From RGIG529 sp050950425 (GTDB lineage Bacteria; Bacillota; Clostridia; Oscillospirales; Oscillospiraceae), in contig JBMNHO010000002.1 of the NCBI GenBank assembly GCA_050950425.1, positions 1,240,001 to 1,304,000 on the forward strand: DNA of 64,000 nucleotides, written 5' to 3'. Below are positions 8,994 to 17,506 of the stretch, one piece after another. Position numbers and translations under genes: made by a program. Each line of letters starts with the position of its first letter. The first letter of the stretch is position 1. The notes under the pieces are model-generated. The model worked only from the letters and a program-made list of their open reading frames with translations. It had not been told where the DNA came from and did not search any database.

Positions 8994-9854
8994 TCACGCC
9001 CGAAGGGATTGCGAACGGGAAAACAGCGCGTAAATGGCGTTTGCGCACTCCTGGGTGGAAAGGGCGTCCAAGGGAAGGGGGCATCCGTTCTCCCGCAGCT
9101 GATACAGCAATTCGACGGTTTCCGGGACGTCCAGGCCGATGGACTTCAAAAGCGCCACCTGGGGGAACACGGATTTTGGCGGCCCGTCCGCCAGGATCCG
9201 TCCGTGATCCATGACCACAATTCGCTGGGCCTGGGCGGCTTCCTCCATGTGATGGGTGATCAGGATCATGGTGATGCCCTGGGTTTTGTTGAGCTTGTGG
9301 ATGGTGCGCATCACTTCTCGCCGGCCCACAGGGTCCAGCATGGCGGTGGGCTCGTCCAGCACAATGCAGCGGGGCTGCATGGCGATGACGCCGGCGATGG
9401 CGATGCGCTGCTTCTGGCCGCCGGACAGCAAGTGAGGCGCGTGGGTTCGATAAGCGTACATCCCCACCATTTTCAAAGCGTCGTCCACCCGCTTGCGGAT
9501 TTCCGCGGGGGGAACGCCCAAATTTTCCGGGGCAAAGGCCACGTCCTCCTCCACCACGTTGGCAACGATCTGGTTATCCGGGTTTTGAAAGACCATGCCG
9601 ACAGTACGCCGGATGTCCAGCAGCAAAGACTCGTCTGCCGTGTCCAGCCCGGCGACGGAAACGGTGCCCCCGTTGGGCAGCAAAATGGCGTTAAAGTGCT
9701 TGGCAAGGGTGGATTTGCCGGACCCATTGTGCCCCAAAATGGCCACAAAGCTGCCCTCCTCGATGGAAAGGTTCACGTCCTTTAAAACGGGAAGGGGGCC
9801 GCTGTCCGTTTGATAGGTAAACTCCAAATGCCGGGTTTCAATCATTTCATTCAT
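8994..9854 (-). CDS. ecfA1: Energy-coupling factor transporter ATP-binding protein EcfA1
   Basis: A 286-residue ABC ATPase with Walker A GHNGSGKST, signature LSGGQKQRIAIAG and Walker B IVLDEPTAMLDP. It is the first gene of the ecfA1-ecfA2-ecfT-truA run, preceded by AGGAGG-like sequence. It forms the ATPase heterodimer that powers uptake of vitamins or metals through EcfT. The 51-bp gap to the upstream methyltransferase may allow read-through. Confidence 0.93.
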   Translation of the reverse strand: MNEMIETRHLEFTYQTDSGPLPVLKDVNLSIEEGSFVAILGHNGSGKSTLAKHFNAILLPNGGTVSVAGLDTADESLLLDIRRTVGMVFQNPDNQIVANVVEEDVAFAPENLGVPPAEIRKRVDDALKMVGMYAYRTHAPHLLSGGQKQRIAIAGVIAMQPRCIVLDEPTAMLDPVGRREVMRTIHKLNKTQGITMILITHHMEEAAQAQRIVVMDHGRILADGPPKSVFPQVALLKSIGLDVPETVELLYQLRENGCPLPLDALSTQECANAIYALFSRSQSLRA

Positions 9855-9905
9855 GCTTCCTCCTCCGCGTTTCGCGGTTATTATATTGCAGTCGTGTATT
9901 TGGTG

Positions 9906-10778
9906 TCATATGTTGGGGTCGGCGGCCCAGCGGCCCGTTGCGCCGCAAGGGAGGGCAAGGCCGCTTGCGGAAACGGGAAGACCCAGCTCCCGGCTCTCCA
10001 CGCTGCCCCCAAACCGGGGAACCATCAGCGTATTTAGCAAATAACCCAGAACGGCCGGGGCAAGCCCCGTGGTATAAGAATTGAGGATGATAAACAAAGG
10101 CTGAGGGGACAAAACCTGCACGCAAAGCTTTAAAAGAGGGTAAAGCCGCTCCTCCAGCTTCCAGATCTCGCCGGACGGCCCCCGCCCGTAGGAGGGGGGA
10201 TCTAAAATCAGGGCGTCATACCGATGCCCCCGCCGGATTTCCCGCTCCACAAATTTGACGCAGTCGTCCACGATCCAGCGGATGGGCGCTTTGCCGAGAC
10301 CCGAAATCTGGGCGTTTTCTCTGGCCCAGGAGACCATCCCCCGGGCGGCGTCCACGTGGCACACAGAAGCCCCCGCGGCGGCGCAGGCCACCGTCGCCCC
10401 GCCGGTATAGGCAAACAGATTGAGCACCTGAACGGGCCGCTTTGCTTCCGCGATGGCGGCCGCCGCAAAGTCCCAGTTGGCGGCCTGCTCCGGGAACAGA
10501 CCGGTATGCTTAAAGTTCATCGGCCGGATCTGGAAGGTCAGGTTCCGGTATTTGATTTGCCAGCGCTCCGGCAGGCGAAAAATGTCCCACTTTCCGCCGC
10601 CGGCAGACGATCTTTTGTACCGGGCGTTGGGCGTGCGCCAGCCGGGGTGCTTCATGGGGGACTCCCAAATGGCCTGGGGGTCCGGACGCACCAAAAGCTG
10701 GTCGCCCCAACGCTCCAGGCGCTGGCCGTCCCCGCAATCCAACAGCTCATAGTCGTTCCAATGGTCTGAAATCCACAT
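9906..10778 (-). CDS. RlmI-like class I SAM-dependent rRNA methyltransferase
   Basis: A 290-residue methyltransferase of the COG1092 type. The SAM-binding motif is VLNLFAYTGGATVACAAAGA (about residues 117-136), and the catalytic-region motif is LDPPSYGRG (about 192-200). Unlike E. coli RlmI it lacks an N-terminal PUA domain, and it is about 100 residues shorter, like the short versions found in many Bacillota. The substrate is likely a cytosine or other base of 23S rRNA, but this cannot be told from motifs. It has its own strong promoter and is divergent from the gene at 10973. Confidence 0.8.
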   Translation of the reverse strand: MWISDHWNDYELLDCGDGQRLERWGDQLLVRPDPQAIWESPMKHPGWRTPNARYKRSSAGGGKWDIFRLPERWQIKYRNLTFQIRPMNFKHTGLFPEQAANWDFAAAAIAEAKRPVQVLNLFAYTGGATVACAAAGASVCHVDAARGMVSWARENAQISGLGKAPIRWIVDDCVKFVEREIRRGHRYDALILDPPSYGRGPSGEIWKLEERLYPLLKLCVQVLSPQPLFIILNSYTTGLAPAVLGYLLNTLMVPRFGGSVESRELGLPVSASGLALPCGATGRWAADPNI

Positions 10779-10820
10779 AAATTTCCTCTGTCATTTTTAT
10801 TAAGATCAACGCAATATCAC

Positions 10821-10849
10821 ATTATACCATCATTGTTTTATACAGTCAA
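10821..10849 (-). promoter_or_regulatory. Sigma-A promoter for the RlmI-like gene
   Basis: On the minus strand: TTGACT (10844-10849), a 17-bp spacer ending TGG, then TATAAT (10821-10826). This is nearly consensus and lies about 45 bp before the start. Confidence 0.85.
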
Positions 10850-10877
10850 ATGACATATGATGAAATTCGAGCCTTTC

Positions 10878-10906
10878 TTGCCATCGTTTTTTGGTTGTGA
10901 TATACT
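10878..10906 (+). promoter_or_regulatory. Sigma-A promoter for the pyruvyl transferase/FrhB fusion gene
   Basis: TTGCCA (10878-10883), a 17-bp spacer ending TGA, then TATACT (10901-10906). It is 66 bp before the start codon and back-to-back with the leftward promoter. Confidence 0.7.
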
Positions 10907-10972
10907 AAACAAAAAAAGCTGAAAGAGCAGATTGCAAAGGGGTCTTTCCAGGCCCCAAAAGGAGCGAAGCAA

Positions 10973-13306
10973 ATGAAAGCAGCAGGACTGATTACCTTCC
11001 ATTTTGCAAATCATTATGGCGCCCAGTTGCAGGCGTATGCCACCAGGTACGCCGTGGAGCAGCTTGGCGCCCGGTGCGAAGTGATCGATTACCGCCTGCC
11101 CCACACCACGCAGACCAATCATCTGTACCAGAAGGGCCGATCCCCCAAGACCCTGCTGACAAACGGGCACACCCTGCTGCACCGGAGGGCGCTTTCGCGC
11201 CGGCAGGAGCGGTTTGCAGCGTTTGTGGCGGAGCAGATGCAGTGCGGCCCCCGGCGGTATGAAAGCATCGAGGCGCTGGAGGCGGCGCCCCCGGTCTATG
11301 ACCTTTACATTGCGGGAAGCGACCAAATCTGGAGCCCGTCTATCTTTGCAAACGGGCGGTTTGACCCGGCCTTTTTCCTGACCTTTGCCAAGGAGGGGCG
11401 AAAGATATCGTATGCCTCCAGCTTTGGGGGCGCCCCGGTGCCGGAGTCTATGGAGGACGAGCTGGAGGGGTATTTGCAGTCCTTTGACGCGGTTTCCGCC
11501 CGGGAGGACCAGGCAAAGGAGATGCTGGAAAAGGTCATCGAGCAGGAAGTTCCAACGGTGCTGGATCCCACGCTGTTGCTCACGGGGGAAGCATGGGGTG
11601 CCGCGGCCGCGGCGCCCGGGATAAACGGCCCTTATATCCTCTGCTATTTTATTTCAGACTATTCGGCGATGCTGCCGTATCTTCGGGCCATACAGGAAGA
11701 AACGGGGTATCCCATCGTTCAGCTGGCGGGGATGCGCCGCCGGGCGCCCGGGGCAAAAAAAGTGGTTTTGGACGCCGGCCCCAAGGAGTTTTTGGGCCTG
11801 TTTCAGAACGCTGCTTACGTCGTGACCAATTCGTTCCACGGAACGGTGTTTTCCCTGCAGTTTGAAAAGCCCTTTTTTACGGCGGTCAGCCCCAAGGAGC
11901 AAAAGCACCCGGAAAAATCGAGGATTTATCATCTGCTGGATCTGGTGGGACAGACGAACCGTATCATCGGCCTTCCTCACACGGCGCCCACAGATGAAAA
12001 AATGGAATACGGCCCCATCCAAGGGCGGCTGGAAGGAGAGCGGGAAAAGTCCCTTGCCTTTTTACGGAGCAATTTGGAGGCGGCAGATCCCAAGCGGTGG
12101 ACCTCGGAGCGGGATGTGCGACTGCCCAAAAAGAAGGTGCGCCTTGCGGGGCGGGAGGCATGTACGGGGTGCTCCGCCTGCCAGGCGGCATGCCCCATGG
12201 GCTGCATTACCATGGAGATGGATGGGGAGGGCTTTTTGCGCCCGGTGATCGGCGACGCCTGCATTCGCTGCCGCACCTGCGAGTCTGTTTGTCCCGTTTT
12301 GCAGCCAAAAGAGACATATCCGGAGCCCCGGGTGTATGCCGCGTGGAACCGAGACGAGAAGGTGAAGCAGGAGAGCAGCTCCGGCGGGGTGTTTTCTGCG
12401 CTGGCGTCCTACGTGCTGGGGCAGGAGGGTGCGGTGTACGGTGCCGGGTTTGACGAAACGTTCCGCCTGACCCATATTTGCGTGGAAGAGCCGGCGGATT
12501 TGTTTCGTCTCCGGGGCGCGAAATATGTGCAGAGCGACCTGCTGGGCGCCTTTGGCGAGATCAAGGATCTGCTGGATCTGGGCAAGCCCGTTCTTTTTTC
12601 CGGCACGCCCTGCCAGGCGGATGGGCTGCGCCGCTTTTTGCGCCGGCCATATGAGAAGCTGATTGTATGCGATTTGGTGTGCCACGGGGTTCCCTCCCCC
12701 GGCGTATGGGAAAAATATGTGGGCCAGCTGGAAAATGCCGCGGGCAGCGCGCTGGCCTCCGTCTCCTTCCGGGGCAAGGAGGACGGGTGGAGCCGGGCCC
12801 GGTTTACGGCCCGGTTTGAAAACGGAAGCCAGACATCGGCTCCCCTTGTGAAAACCACCTATGGCCGGGGGTTCGGCATGGCGCTGTTTTTGCGCCCGTC
12901 TTGCTATCGTTGCAGGTATACCGCCCCCGGGCGCTGCGCCGATCTCACCCTGGGGGATTTTTGGGGCGTGTCCCAAAAGGCGCTTCCGAAGGAGTTCCCC
13001 GTGGAAAAGGGGGTGTCCCTCGTGCTGTCCCACACGGAAAAGGGGCAGGCGCTGTTAGACGCCCTGGCGGAAGAGATTATGAGAGTAGAGCGGCCGCTGG
13101 AGGAGGCGGCTGCGGGGAACCCCAGGCTTTCGTCTCCCATTGGGCTGCCGAGGGGGCGAAAGGCGTTTTTTGAGCTGTTTCAAAACCAGCCCTTCGGCAA
13201 GGTGGAGCGCAGGTTTCTGCGCCAGTCCCCTCTGCTTTATCGGGTCGGCGCCAAACTGTTGGGGCCAAAAGTAACGAGATTCGTCCGAAAACGGCTGGGC
13301 AAGTAA
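10973..13306 (+). CDS. Fusion: polysaccharide pyruvyl transferase domain + F420-hydrogenase beta-subunit-like Fe-S protein
   Basis: A 777-residue two-part protein. Residues 1-330 match the polysaccharide pyruvyl transferase family: N-terminal GLITFHFANHYGAQLQAYA, DLYIAGSDQIWSP, and VTNSFHGTVFSLQFEKPF with the typical histidine near 290. Residues about 395-445 hold two 4Fe-4S motifs (C-x2-C-x2-C-x3-CP, twice: ACTGCSACQAACP and CIRCRTCESVCP). Residues 450-700 resemble the FrhB/FdhB N- and C-terminal domains, with GTPCQADGLRRFL and CDLVCHGVPSPGVW. Such pairs occur as separate genes in exopolysaccharide clusters. Here they are one chain, alone, with no glycosyltransferase beside them. A role in redox-dependent sugar or polymer modification is inference. 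Confidence 0.85.
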   Translation: MKAAGLITFHFANHYGAQLQAYATRYAVEQLGARCEVIDYRLPHTTQTNHLYQKGRSPKTLLTNGHTLLHRRALSRRQERFAAFVAEQMQCGPRRYESIEALEAAPPVYDLYIAGSDQIWSPSIFANGRFDPAFFLTFAKEGRKISYASSFGGAPVPESMEDELEGYLQSFDAVSAREDQAKEMLEKVIEQEVPTVLDPTLLLTGEAWGAAAAAPGINGPYILCYFISDYSAMLPYLRAIQEETGYPIVQLAGMRRRAPGAKKVVLDAGPKEFLGLFQNAAYVVTNSFHGTVFSLQFEKPFFTAVSPKEQKHPEKSRIYHLLDLVGQTNRIIGLPHTAPTDEKMEYGPIQGRLEGEREKSLAFLRSNLEAADPKRWTSERDVRLPKKKVRLAGREACTGCSACQAACPMGCITMEMDGEGFLRPVIGDACIRCRTCESVCPVLQPKETYPEPRVYAAWNRDEKVKQESSSGGVFSALASYVLGQEGAVYGAGFDETFRLTHICVEEPADLFRLRGAKYVQSDLLGAFGEIKDLLDLGKPVLFSGTPCQADGLRRFLRRPYEKLIVCDLVCHGVPSPGVWEKYVGQLENAAGSALASVSFRGKEDGWSRARFTARFENGSQTSAPLVKTTYGRGFGMALFLRPSCYRCRYTAPGRCADLTLGDFWGVSQKALPKEFPVEKGVSLVLSHTEKGQALLDALAEEIMRVERPLEEAAAGNPRLSSPIGLPRGRKAFFELFQNQPFGKVERRFLRQSPLLYRVGAKLLGPKVTRFVRKRLGK

Positions 13307-13310
13307 AAGA

Positions 13311-13342
13311 AAAGGCGTTCAAACAGATGTTTGAACGCCTTT
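13311..13342. terminator. Bidirectional terminator between convergent genes
   Basis: A 14-bp stem (AAAGGCGTTCAAAC at 13311-13324 with its complement at 13329-13342) and an AGAT loop sit between the plus-strand fusion gene and leftward rsmI. Confidence 0.88.
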
Positions 13343-13343
13343 G

Positions 13344-14177
13344 TTATTCCGCTTTTAACGCTGCGGCATATAATTCGTTTTTGGAAAGGCCCGTTTGCTC
13401 CGCCGCTTGCCGGGCCGCTTCTTTTAACGAAAGCCCGTCGGCGCGGCCTGCGAAAACAAGGGCCAGGGCGTCCTCTATGGAGCAGGGTTCCGGCTCCCGT
13501 TTCGGCGCGCCTTCCAAAACAAGGACAAATTCCCCCTTTGGCACCTGGGTTTCGTAATACAAAACGGCCTCTCCCAGCGTGGTGGGGATGACCTCTTCAT
13601 GGAGCTTTGTCAGCTCTCTGCACAAGGTAACGGGGCGGCTCTCCCCAAAGCACCGGGCAAGATCCCCCAGAGTGGCACGCAGCTTGTGGGGCGCTTCATA
13701 AAAAACCATGGTGCGGGTTTCCTGCTGCAACGAGAGCAGGTGTGCCCGCCTGTTTTTTTTATTCATGGCGAGGAAGCCCTCAAAGGTAAACCGCCCTGTG
13801 GAAAGGCCGGACAGCGTCAGCGCGGCGACAAAGGCGCAGGGACCGGGGACAGACGTAATGGGAACGCCGTGTTGCCGGCAGAGCAGCACCAGCTCCTCCC
13901 CCGGGTCGCTGATGGCCGGGGTGCCGGCGTCGGACACCAAAGCGCAGGACTCCCCGGAGAGCAGACGGGACAAAATGTGCTGCCCGGACACGTCGAAATT
14001 ATGCCGATGGTAGCTCACCATCGGTTTTTTCAGACCCAAATGGTTCAGCAGCTTCATGGTGACCCGGGTGTCCTCCGCCGCGATGAAATCCACCTGCTCC
14101 AAAACCGAAGCGCCCCGGGGGGAAAAGTCGCCCAGATTCCCGATGGGCGTGGCGACCACATAGAGCTGACCTGTCAT
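13344..14177 (-). CDS. rsmI: 16S rRNA (cytidine(1402)-2'-O)-methyltransferase
   Basis: A 277-residue enzyme that 2'-O-methylates C1402 in the decoding centre of 16S rRNA. Typical motifs are LYVVATPIGNLGD at the start, IAAEDTRVT, and CALVSDAGTPAISDPGEELV. I chose ATG 14177 because AGGAGG lies 7 bp upstream and the start overlaps the previous gene's stop by 4 bp; the longer frame to 14243 has no family similarity. Confidence 0.95.
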   Translation of the reverse strand: MTGQLYVVATPIGNLGDFSPRGASVLEQVDFIAAEDTRVTMKLLNHLGLKKPMVSYHRHNFDVSGQHILSRLLSGESCALVSDAGTPAISDPGEELVLLCRQHGVPITSVPGPCAFVAALTLSGLSTGRFTFEGFLAMNKKNRRAHLLSLQQETRTMVFYEAPHKLRATLGDLARCFGESRPVTLCRELTKLHEEVIPTTLGEAVLYYETQVPKGEFVLVLEGAPKREPEPCSIEDALALVFAGRADGLSLKEAARQAAEQTGLSKNELYAAALKAE

Positions 14178-14917
14178 GGCGTTGCCTCCTGCCCGGCGGT
14201 GTTCGCCGGGTGTTTCATTTGTTTCGCCTGCCGGGCGTTCCAATCAGATGCGAAAAGAGGGGGAAGAAAGGAAAGACCCACGTTCCCGCCCCGCATCGCC
14301 TCCAGCAAAAGGAGGGAAGGGGGGCTTTGGGGCGTATGCTGCACGCAGCGCAGCCGCTTGGGCGCAAGGCCGCAATCACGCAGAGCGCCCATCCAGTCCT
14401 CCAGCCGCTCCGGCCGCAGCAGAAAGGCAAACCGGCCCTTGGGCCGCAGCAGGTGGGCGGCCGCCCGGCAAACGTCCGAAGCCGAGCAGGAAAGGGCGCA
14501 GCGGGCCTGGGCCCGGGCGGCGGTGCCGGCCGGCTTCCCGGCGGACAGGGAGAAATAGGGCGGGTTGGAGATGACCAGATCATGCCCGCCGGGGGCAAGG
14601 GTTTCGGGGATGGCCCGCAGATCCCCCTCCGCCACGGACGCCCGTTCACAAAGTCCGTTGCGCGCTAGATTTTCTCTCGCCAAAGAAGCGGCCTCCCGCT
14701 GGATCTCCATGCCGGATATGGTAAGGGCCTCTTGCCGGGAGAACAGCAGTAGCATCAGCGTGCCGATGCCGCAGCCTAGGTCGTAAACCCGGTCGTTTCG
14801 CCGCAGGGTGGCAAATTCGGAAAGGAGCATGGAGTCCATGCCCAAAGGGAAGACGGCGCCTTTTTGCAAAAGGGACAGCCGCTTCGGCCCCAAATATTCC
14901 ATTTTCTCTTTCTCCAT
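14174..14917 (-). CDS. tRNA1(Val) (adenine(37)-N6)-methyltransferase-like protein
   Basis: A 247-residue SAM-dependent methyltransferase. Motif I is VYDLGCGIGTLMLLL (about 43-57) and the N6-adenine active-site motif is ISNPPYFS (about 117-124). The N-terminus RLSLLQKGAVFPLGMDSMLL is typical of the YfiC/TrmN6 family, which modifies A37 of tRNA-Val. The gene overlaps rsmI by 4 bp, a conserved neighbour in many Bacillota. The 261 bp upstream shows only a weak frame (about 14936-15142) that I do not call. Confidence 0.88.
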   Translation of the reverse strand: MEKEKMEYLGPKRLSLLQKGAVFPLGMDSMLLSEFATLRRNDRVYDLGCGIGTLMLLLFSRQEALTISGMEIQREAASLARENLARNGLCERASVAEGDLRAIPETLAPGGHDLVISNPPYFSLSAGKPAGTAARAQARCALSCSASDVCRAAAHLLRPKGRFAFLLRPERLEDWMGALRDCGLAPKRLRCVQHTPQSPPSLLLLEAMRGGNVGLSFLPPLFASDWNARQAKQMKHPANTAGQEATP

Positions 14918-15178
14918 GGTGTGTCCCTTTCTTTCATACTGTGTGCATTGTGTGCCGGCTTATCAAAACCTCCGTTTGAAAAACAAAGGGGTTCCGGCAT
15001 GCTCCAGCCCAAGCGGGGCAAGGAGATGGAAGCGACGGCAGGCAGGCGCGCCCTGTCTTTTGGAACAATCCGTGAAAAAAGCGTCCGGCACGCGGCGAAC
15101 AGGGCCTCCCCCGCCGAAAGCCACGGGTGCTTAGACGGCATTCGATCCCCCCAATTGTAAGGTGAATCGGGGACAAAG

Positions 15179-16702
15179 TCAATCCTTCGGAGAGCCGGAA
15201 AAACGGAAGCCAAACACCTCGATGCCTTCCGTCCACAGGGCAACCACGTAGCAAATGGCGCAAAACAGAAATACGAAAAGGGCGGAGGGCAGCGGGGAAA
15301 GGCCCGCGCGGGTCAGCACGCCGAACAGCAGATGGGCGCACAGCCCGGCAAAGGCCGCCGCCAAAGCGGGGAGGAAAAACCAGCTGCCAAGGCGAATGCG
15401 CAGCCCCGTTTCCTTGATCAGGCAGATGCCGCACAAGACAACCCCCAAAACAGAGCTGACGACAAAGCCGATTAAAAAACCATACAGCCCCACACCGGGA
15501 ATGGCGGTGCAGGCGTATGTAATCACCAGCTGCACAAAGCTGCACAGCAGGGAATATCCCGCCGCGGCCTGCTGGCTGCTCAGCCCGTTTAAGGCGCTGC
15601 CCAGCACGCTTTCATAGCAGGAGAAAAGAACGCCGACGGATAAAATAGGGAGATAGTCGCCGACGGAAGGCTCTAAAAACAGGGCCTCTCCCAAAACGGG
15701 GCCGATGGTCAGCATCAGCGCCAAAAAGGGAAGGACGATCAGCGAGGTGGAGGCCAGGGCCTTTCCCATGCGCTGGTTGATCTCCCCCCGCCGTCCCAAA
15801 GCGGCGCTTTGGGCCAGCTTTGGAACCAAAACCGTGCAAAGCGCCCCGATGAAGGCCGAAGGCAGCATCAGCATGGGCAGGGCCATGCCGAACAGAATGC
15901 CGAAAGCGGACATGGCGCTGCTCACGCTCCACCCGGCCACAACCAGGCGCTGGGGGATGATGATGGCGTTGATGGAGGACATGAAGTTTTCCAGCAAAGA
16001 GGTGGCGCTGACGGGGACGGCGATGGAGCGGATGCTCCGTCTGATCTGCTTGGGCGGAAGGGGCGTTCCGGTTCGTCCGGCCCGCTTGAGATTGTACCGG
16101 TAAAGGGAGACCAGGGTAACAGCGGACACCACCTCGCAGATGCCCATGCCCAGGACAATCAGCCCGACGGTGGTTTCATTGTTCTGAGGAAGAAAGAACA
16201 GAAGCAGCGCAAGCACGGCGGAGATGCGGATGATCTGCTCGGAAATTTCCGCGAACGCGGGAGGGCGCACCTGCCCCGTGCCGTAAAAATAATGCTTGTG
16301 AATGTTTTCAATGGCTGTCAGCAAAACGCAGGGCAAAAGCAGAAGAAGCCCCATCTGGGTGCGGGCGTCCCCCAAAAGATAAACAGAAATCGGGTCATAA
16401 AACAGAACGGTTGCCCCGGCCACAATCGTGAACAAAACCAAAAGAAAGACCAAACATTGCCGCACAACCTGGGCAATGGCGCGGGTGTTTCGCAAGGCCT
16501 TGTGTTCTGCCGACAGGCGGGAGACGGATACGGAGAGGCCCACCGATACAATGGACAGGGCGCATGCGTAGACCGGCATCAAAAGCTGATACAGTCCCAT
16601 GTTTTCCGCACCGATCAGCCGACTGAGCGCCACCCGGTATAAAAACCCCATGAGCTGCGAGACAATGCCGGTTACCGTCAGCACCAAGGTGCTGTAAAGC
16701 AT
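15179..16702 (-). CDS. SpoVB-like MATE/oligosaccharide flippase-family membrane protein
   Basis: About 507 residues with 12-14 hydrophobic segments. The N-terminus (LTVTGIVSQLMGFLYRVALS, then LIGAENMGLYQL) matches the SpoVB/MurJ-like polysaccharide flippase superfamily. SpoVB acts in spore cortex formation, and relatives export lipid-linked cell wall precursors. The start is uncertain: ATG 16702 has no good ribosome binding site, while a G-rich stretch lies about 25 bp further upstream. An open frame continues to 16840 but would cross the terminator of the upstream gene. Name chosen by similarity; cortex role is inference. Confidence 0.75.
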   Translation of the reverse strand: MLYSTLVLTVTGIVSQLMGFLYRVALSRLIGAENMGLYQLLMPVYACALSIVSVGLSVSVSRLSAEHKALRNTRAIAQVVRQCLVFLLVLFTIVAGATVLFYDPISVYLLGDARTQMGLLLLLPCVLLTAIENIHKHYFYGTGQVRPPAFAEISEQIIRISAVLALLLFFLPQNNETTVGLIVLGMGICEVVSAVTLVSLYRYNLKRAGRTGTPLPPKQIRRSIRSIAVPVSATSLLENFMSSINAIIIPQRLVVAGWSVSSAMSAFGILFGMALPMLMLPSAFIGALCTVLVPKLAQSAALGRRGEINQRMGKALASTSLIVLPFLALMLTIGPVLGEALFLEPSVGDYLPILSVGVLFSCYESVLGSALNGLSSQQAAAGYSLLCSFVQLVITYACTAIPGVGLYGFLIGFVVSSVLGVVLCGICLIKETGLRIRLGSWFFLPALAAAFAGLCAHLLFGVLTRAGLSPLPSALFVFLFCAICYVVALWTEGIEVFGFRFSGSPKD

Positions 16703-16759
16703 AGATGTACGATTGAGTTTCGTAAGACCACCCCCCCAAGGGAAGTCTATGCACCCCGT

Positions 16760-16807
16760 AAAAAAAACAGAAGCGAACCCCCCCTGCCAAAAGGCAGGAT
16801 GATTCGC
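16760..16807 (-). terminator. Terminator of the phosphate operon
   Basis: On the minus strand a stem with GCGAA/TTCGC outer pairs (16803-16807 and 16773-16777) and a CCTGCC/GGCAGG inner stem around a TTTT loop is followed by a T8 run (16760-16767). It lies 40 bp after the last gene of the pst-pho operon. Confidence 0.8.
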
Positions 16808-16846
16808 AAAATCAATATTCAGAGATCCGGCAGCCCCCAAAAGGGG

Positions 16847-17506
16847 CTACAGCAGCAGCTGCTCGTTGATGATCAACCGAAACTGAAGCCCCAGCTTCTC
16901 GGCCGCTTTTCGGCAAAGAACCATGCGCCCCAAAAAGATCTCAAAATAGTCCATAATCGAGCAATAGCGGGTGTCAACATTGAGCTTCAGCTTGATCAGG
17001 GTTTTCTCCTCGTTGATCTTTACCGTGGATTTTTTCACAGAGTAATTGACCCGGTCGTGAATGTCAAAGGAAGTATAGTCATCGTTGCGTACCCGGCTGC
17101 GCCGCACATCTGTTTTATCGCCTAAAATCAAGGCGGCGGCAATGGGGTTTACCGCCACCGCCGTGCCTTCGTCGTGGTTGCCGATGGCGGTTGTGATGGT
17201 GGCGATATCTTCCGCGTCGGCGCCTAAGCTGCCCAAAATCTGAAAGGCCATGACAGCGCCGCTCTGGGCATGGTCCACCCGGTTGACCAGATTGCCGATG
17301 TCGTGAAGATATCCGGCAATCTGGGCAAGCTCCACGTCCCGCGCGGGGTATCCCATGGTTTCTAAAATATACCGGGCAACGTCTGCCGTTCTGCTCACGT
17401 GGGCAAAGCTGTGTTCTGTATATCCAAGGGCAACCAGCGACTCATCTGCCTTTTTGATGTAAGTGGCGACGGCACGGTTGTTTTTGACTTCCTCAAAGGT
17501 GATCAT
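16847..17506 (-). CDS. HD-domain metal-dependent phosphohydrolase, last gene of the pst-pho operon
   Basis: A 219-residue protein. The HD signature is spread as HSFAHVSRTADVARYI (first His), GYLHDIGN (HD pair) and NHDEGTAVAVNPIAAALILGD (further His and Asp ligands), about residues 32-130. The C-terminal third is not recognised. It overlaps phoR by 4 bp, so it is very likely translated together with the phosphate regulators. HD proteins of this shape hydrolyse phosphate esters such as nucleotides; the substrate here cannot be told. It is a non-standard member of a Pho operon. Confidence 0.8.
   Translation of the reverse strand: MITFEEVKNNRAVATYIKKADESLVALGYTEHSFAHVSRTADVARYILETMGYPARDVELAQIAGYLHDIGNLVNRVDHAQSGAVMAFQILGSLGADAEDIATITTAIGNHDEGTAVAVNPIAAALILGDKTDVRRSRVRNDDYTSFDIHDRVNYSVKKSTVKINEEKTLIKLKLNVDTRYCSIMDYFEIFLGRMVLCRKAAEKLGLQFRLIINEQLLL

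Noticed and set aside
14936..15142. Possible small gene upstream of the TrmN6-like gene beginning MPSKHPWLSAGE
   Set aside because: It runs on into the methyltransferase gene in another frame, has only a poor G-rich site and no recognisable family.
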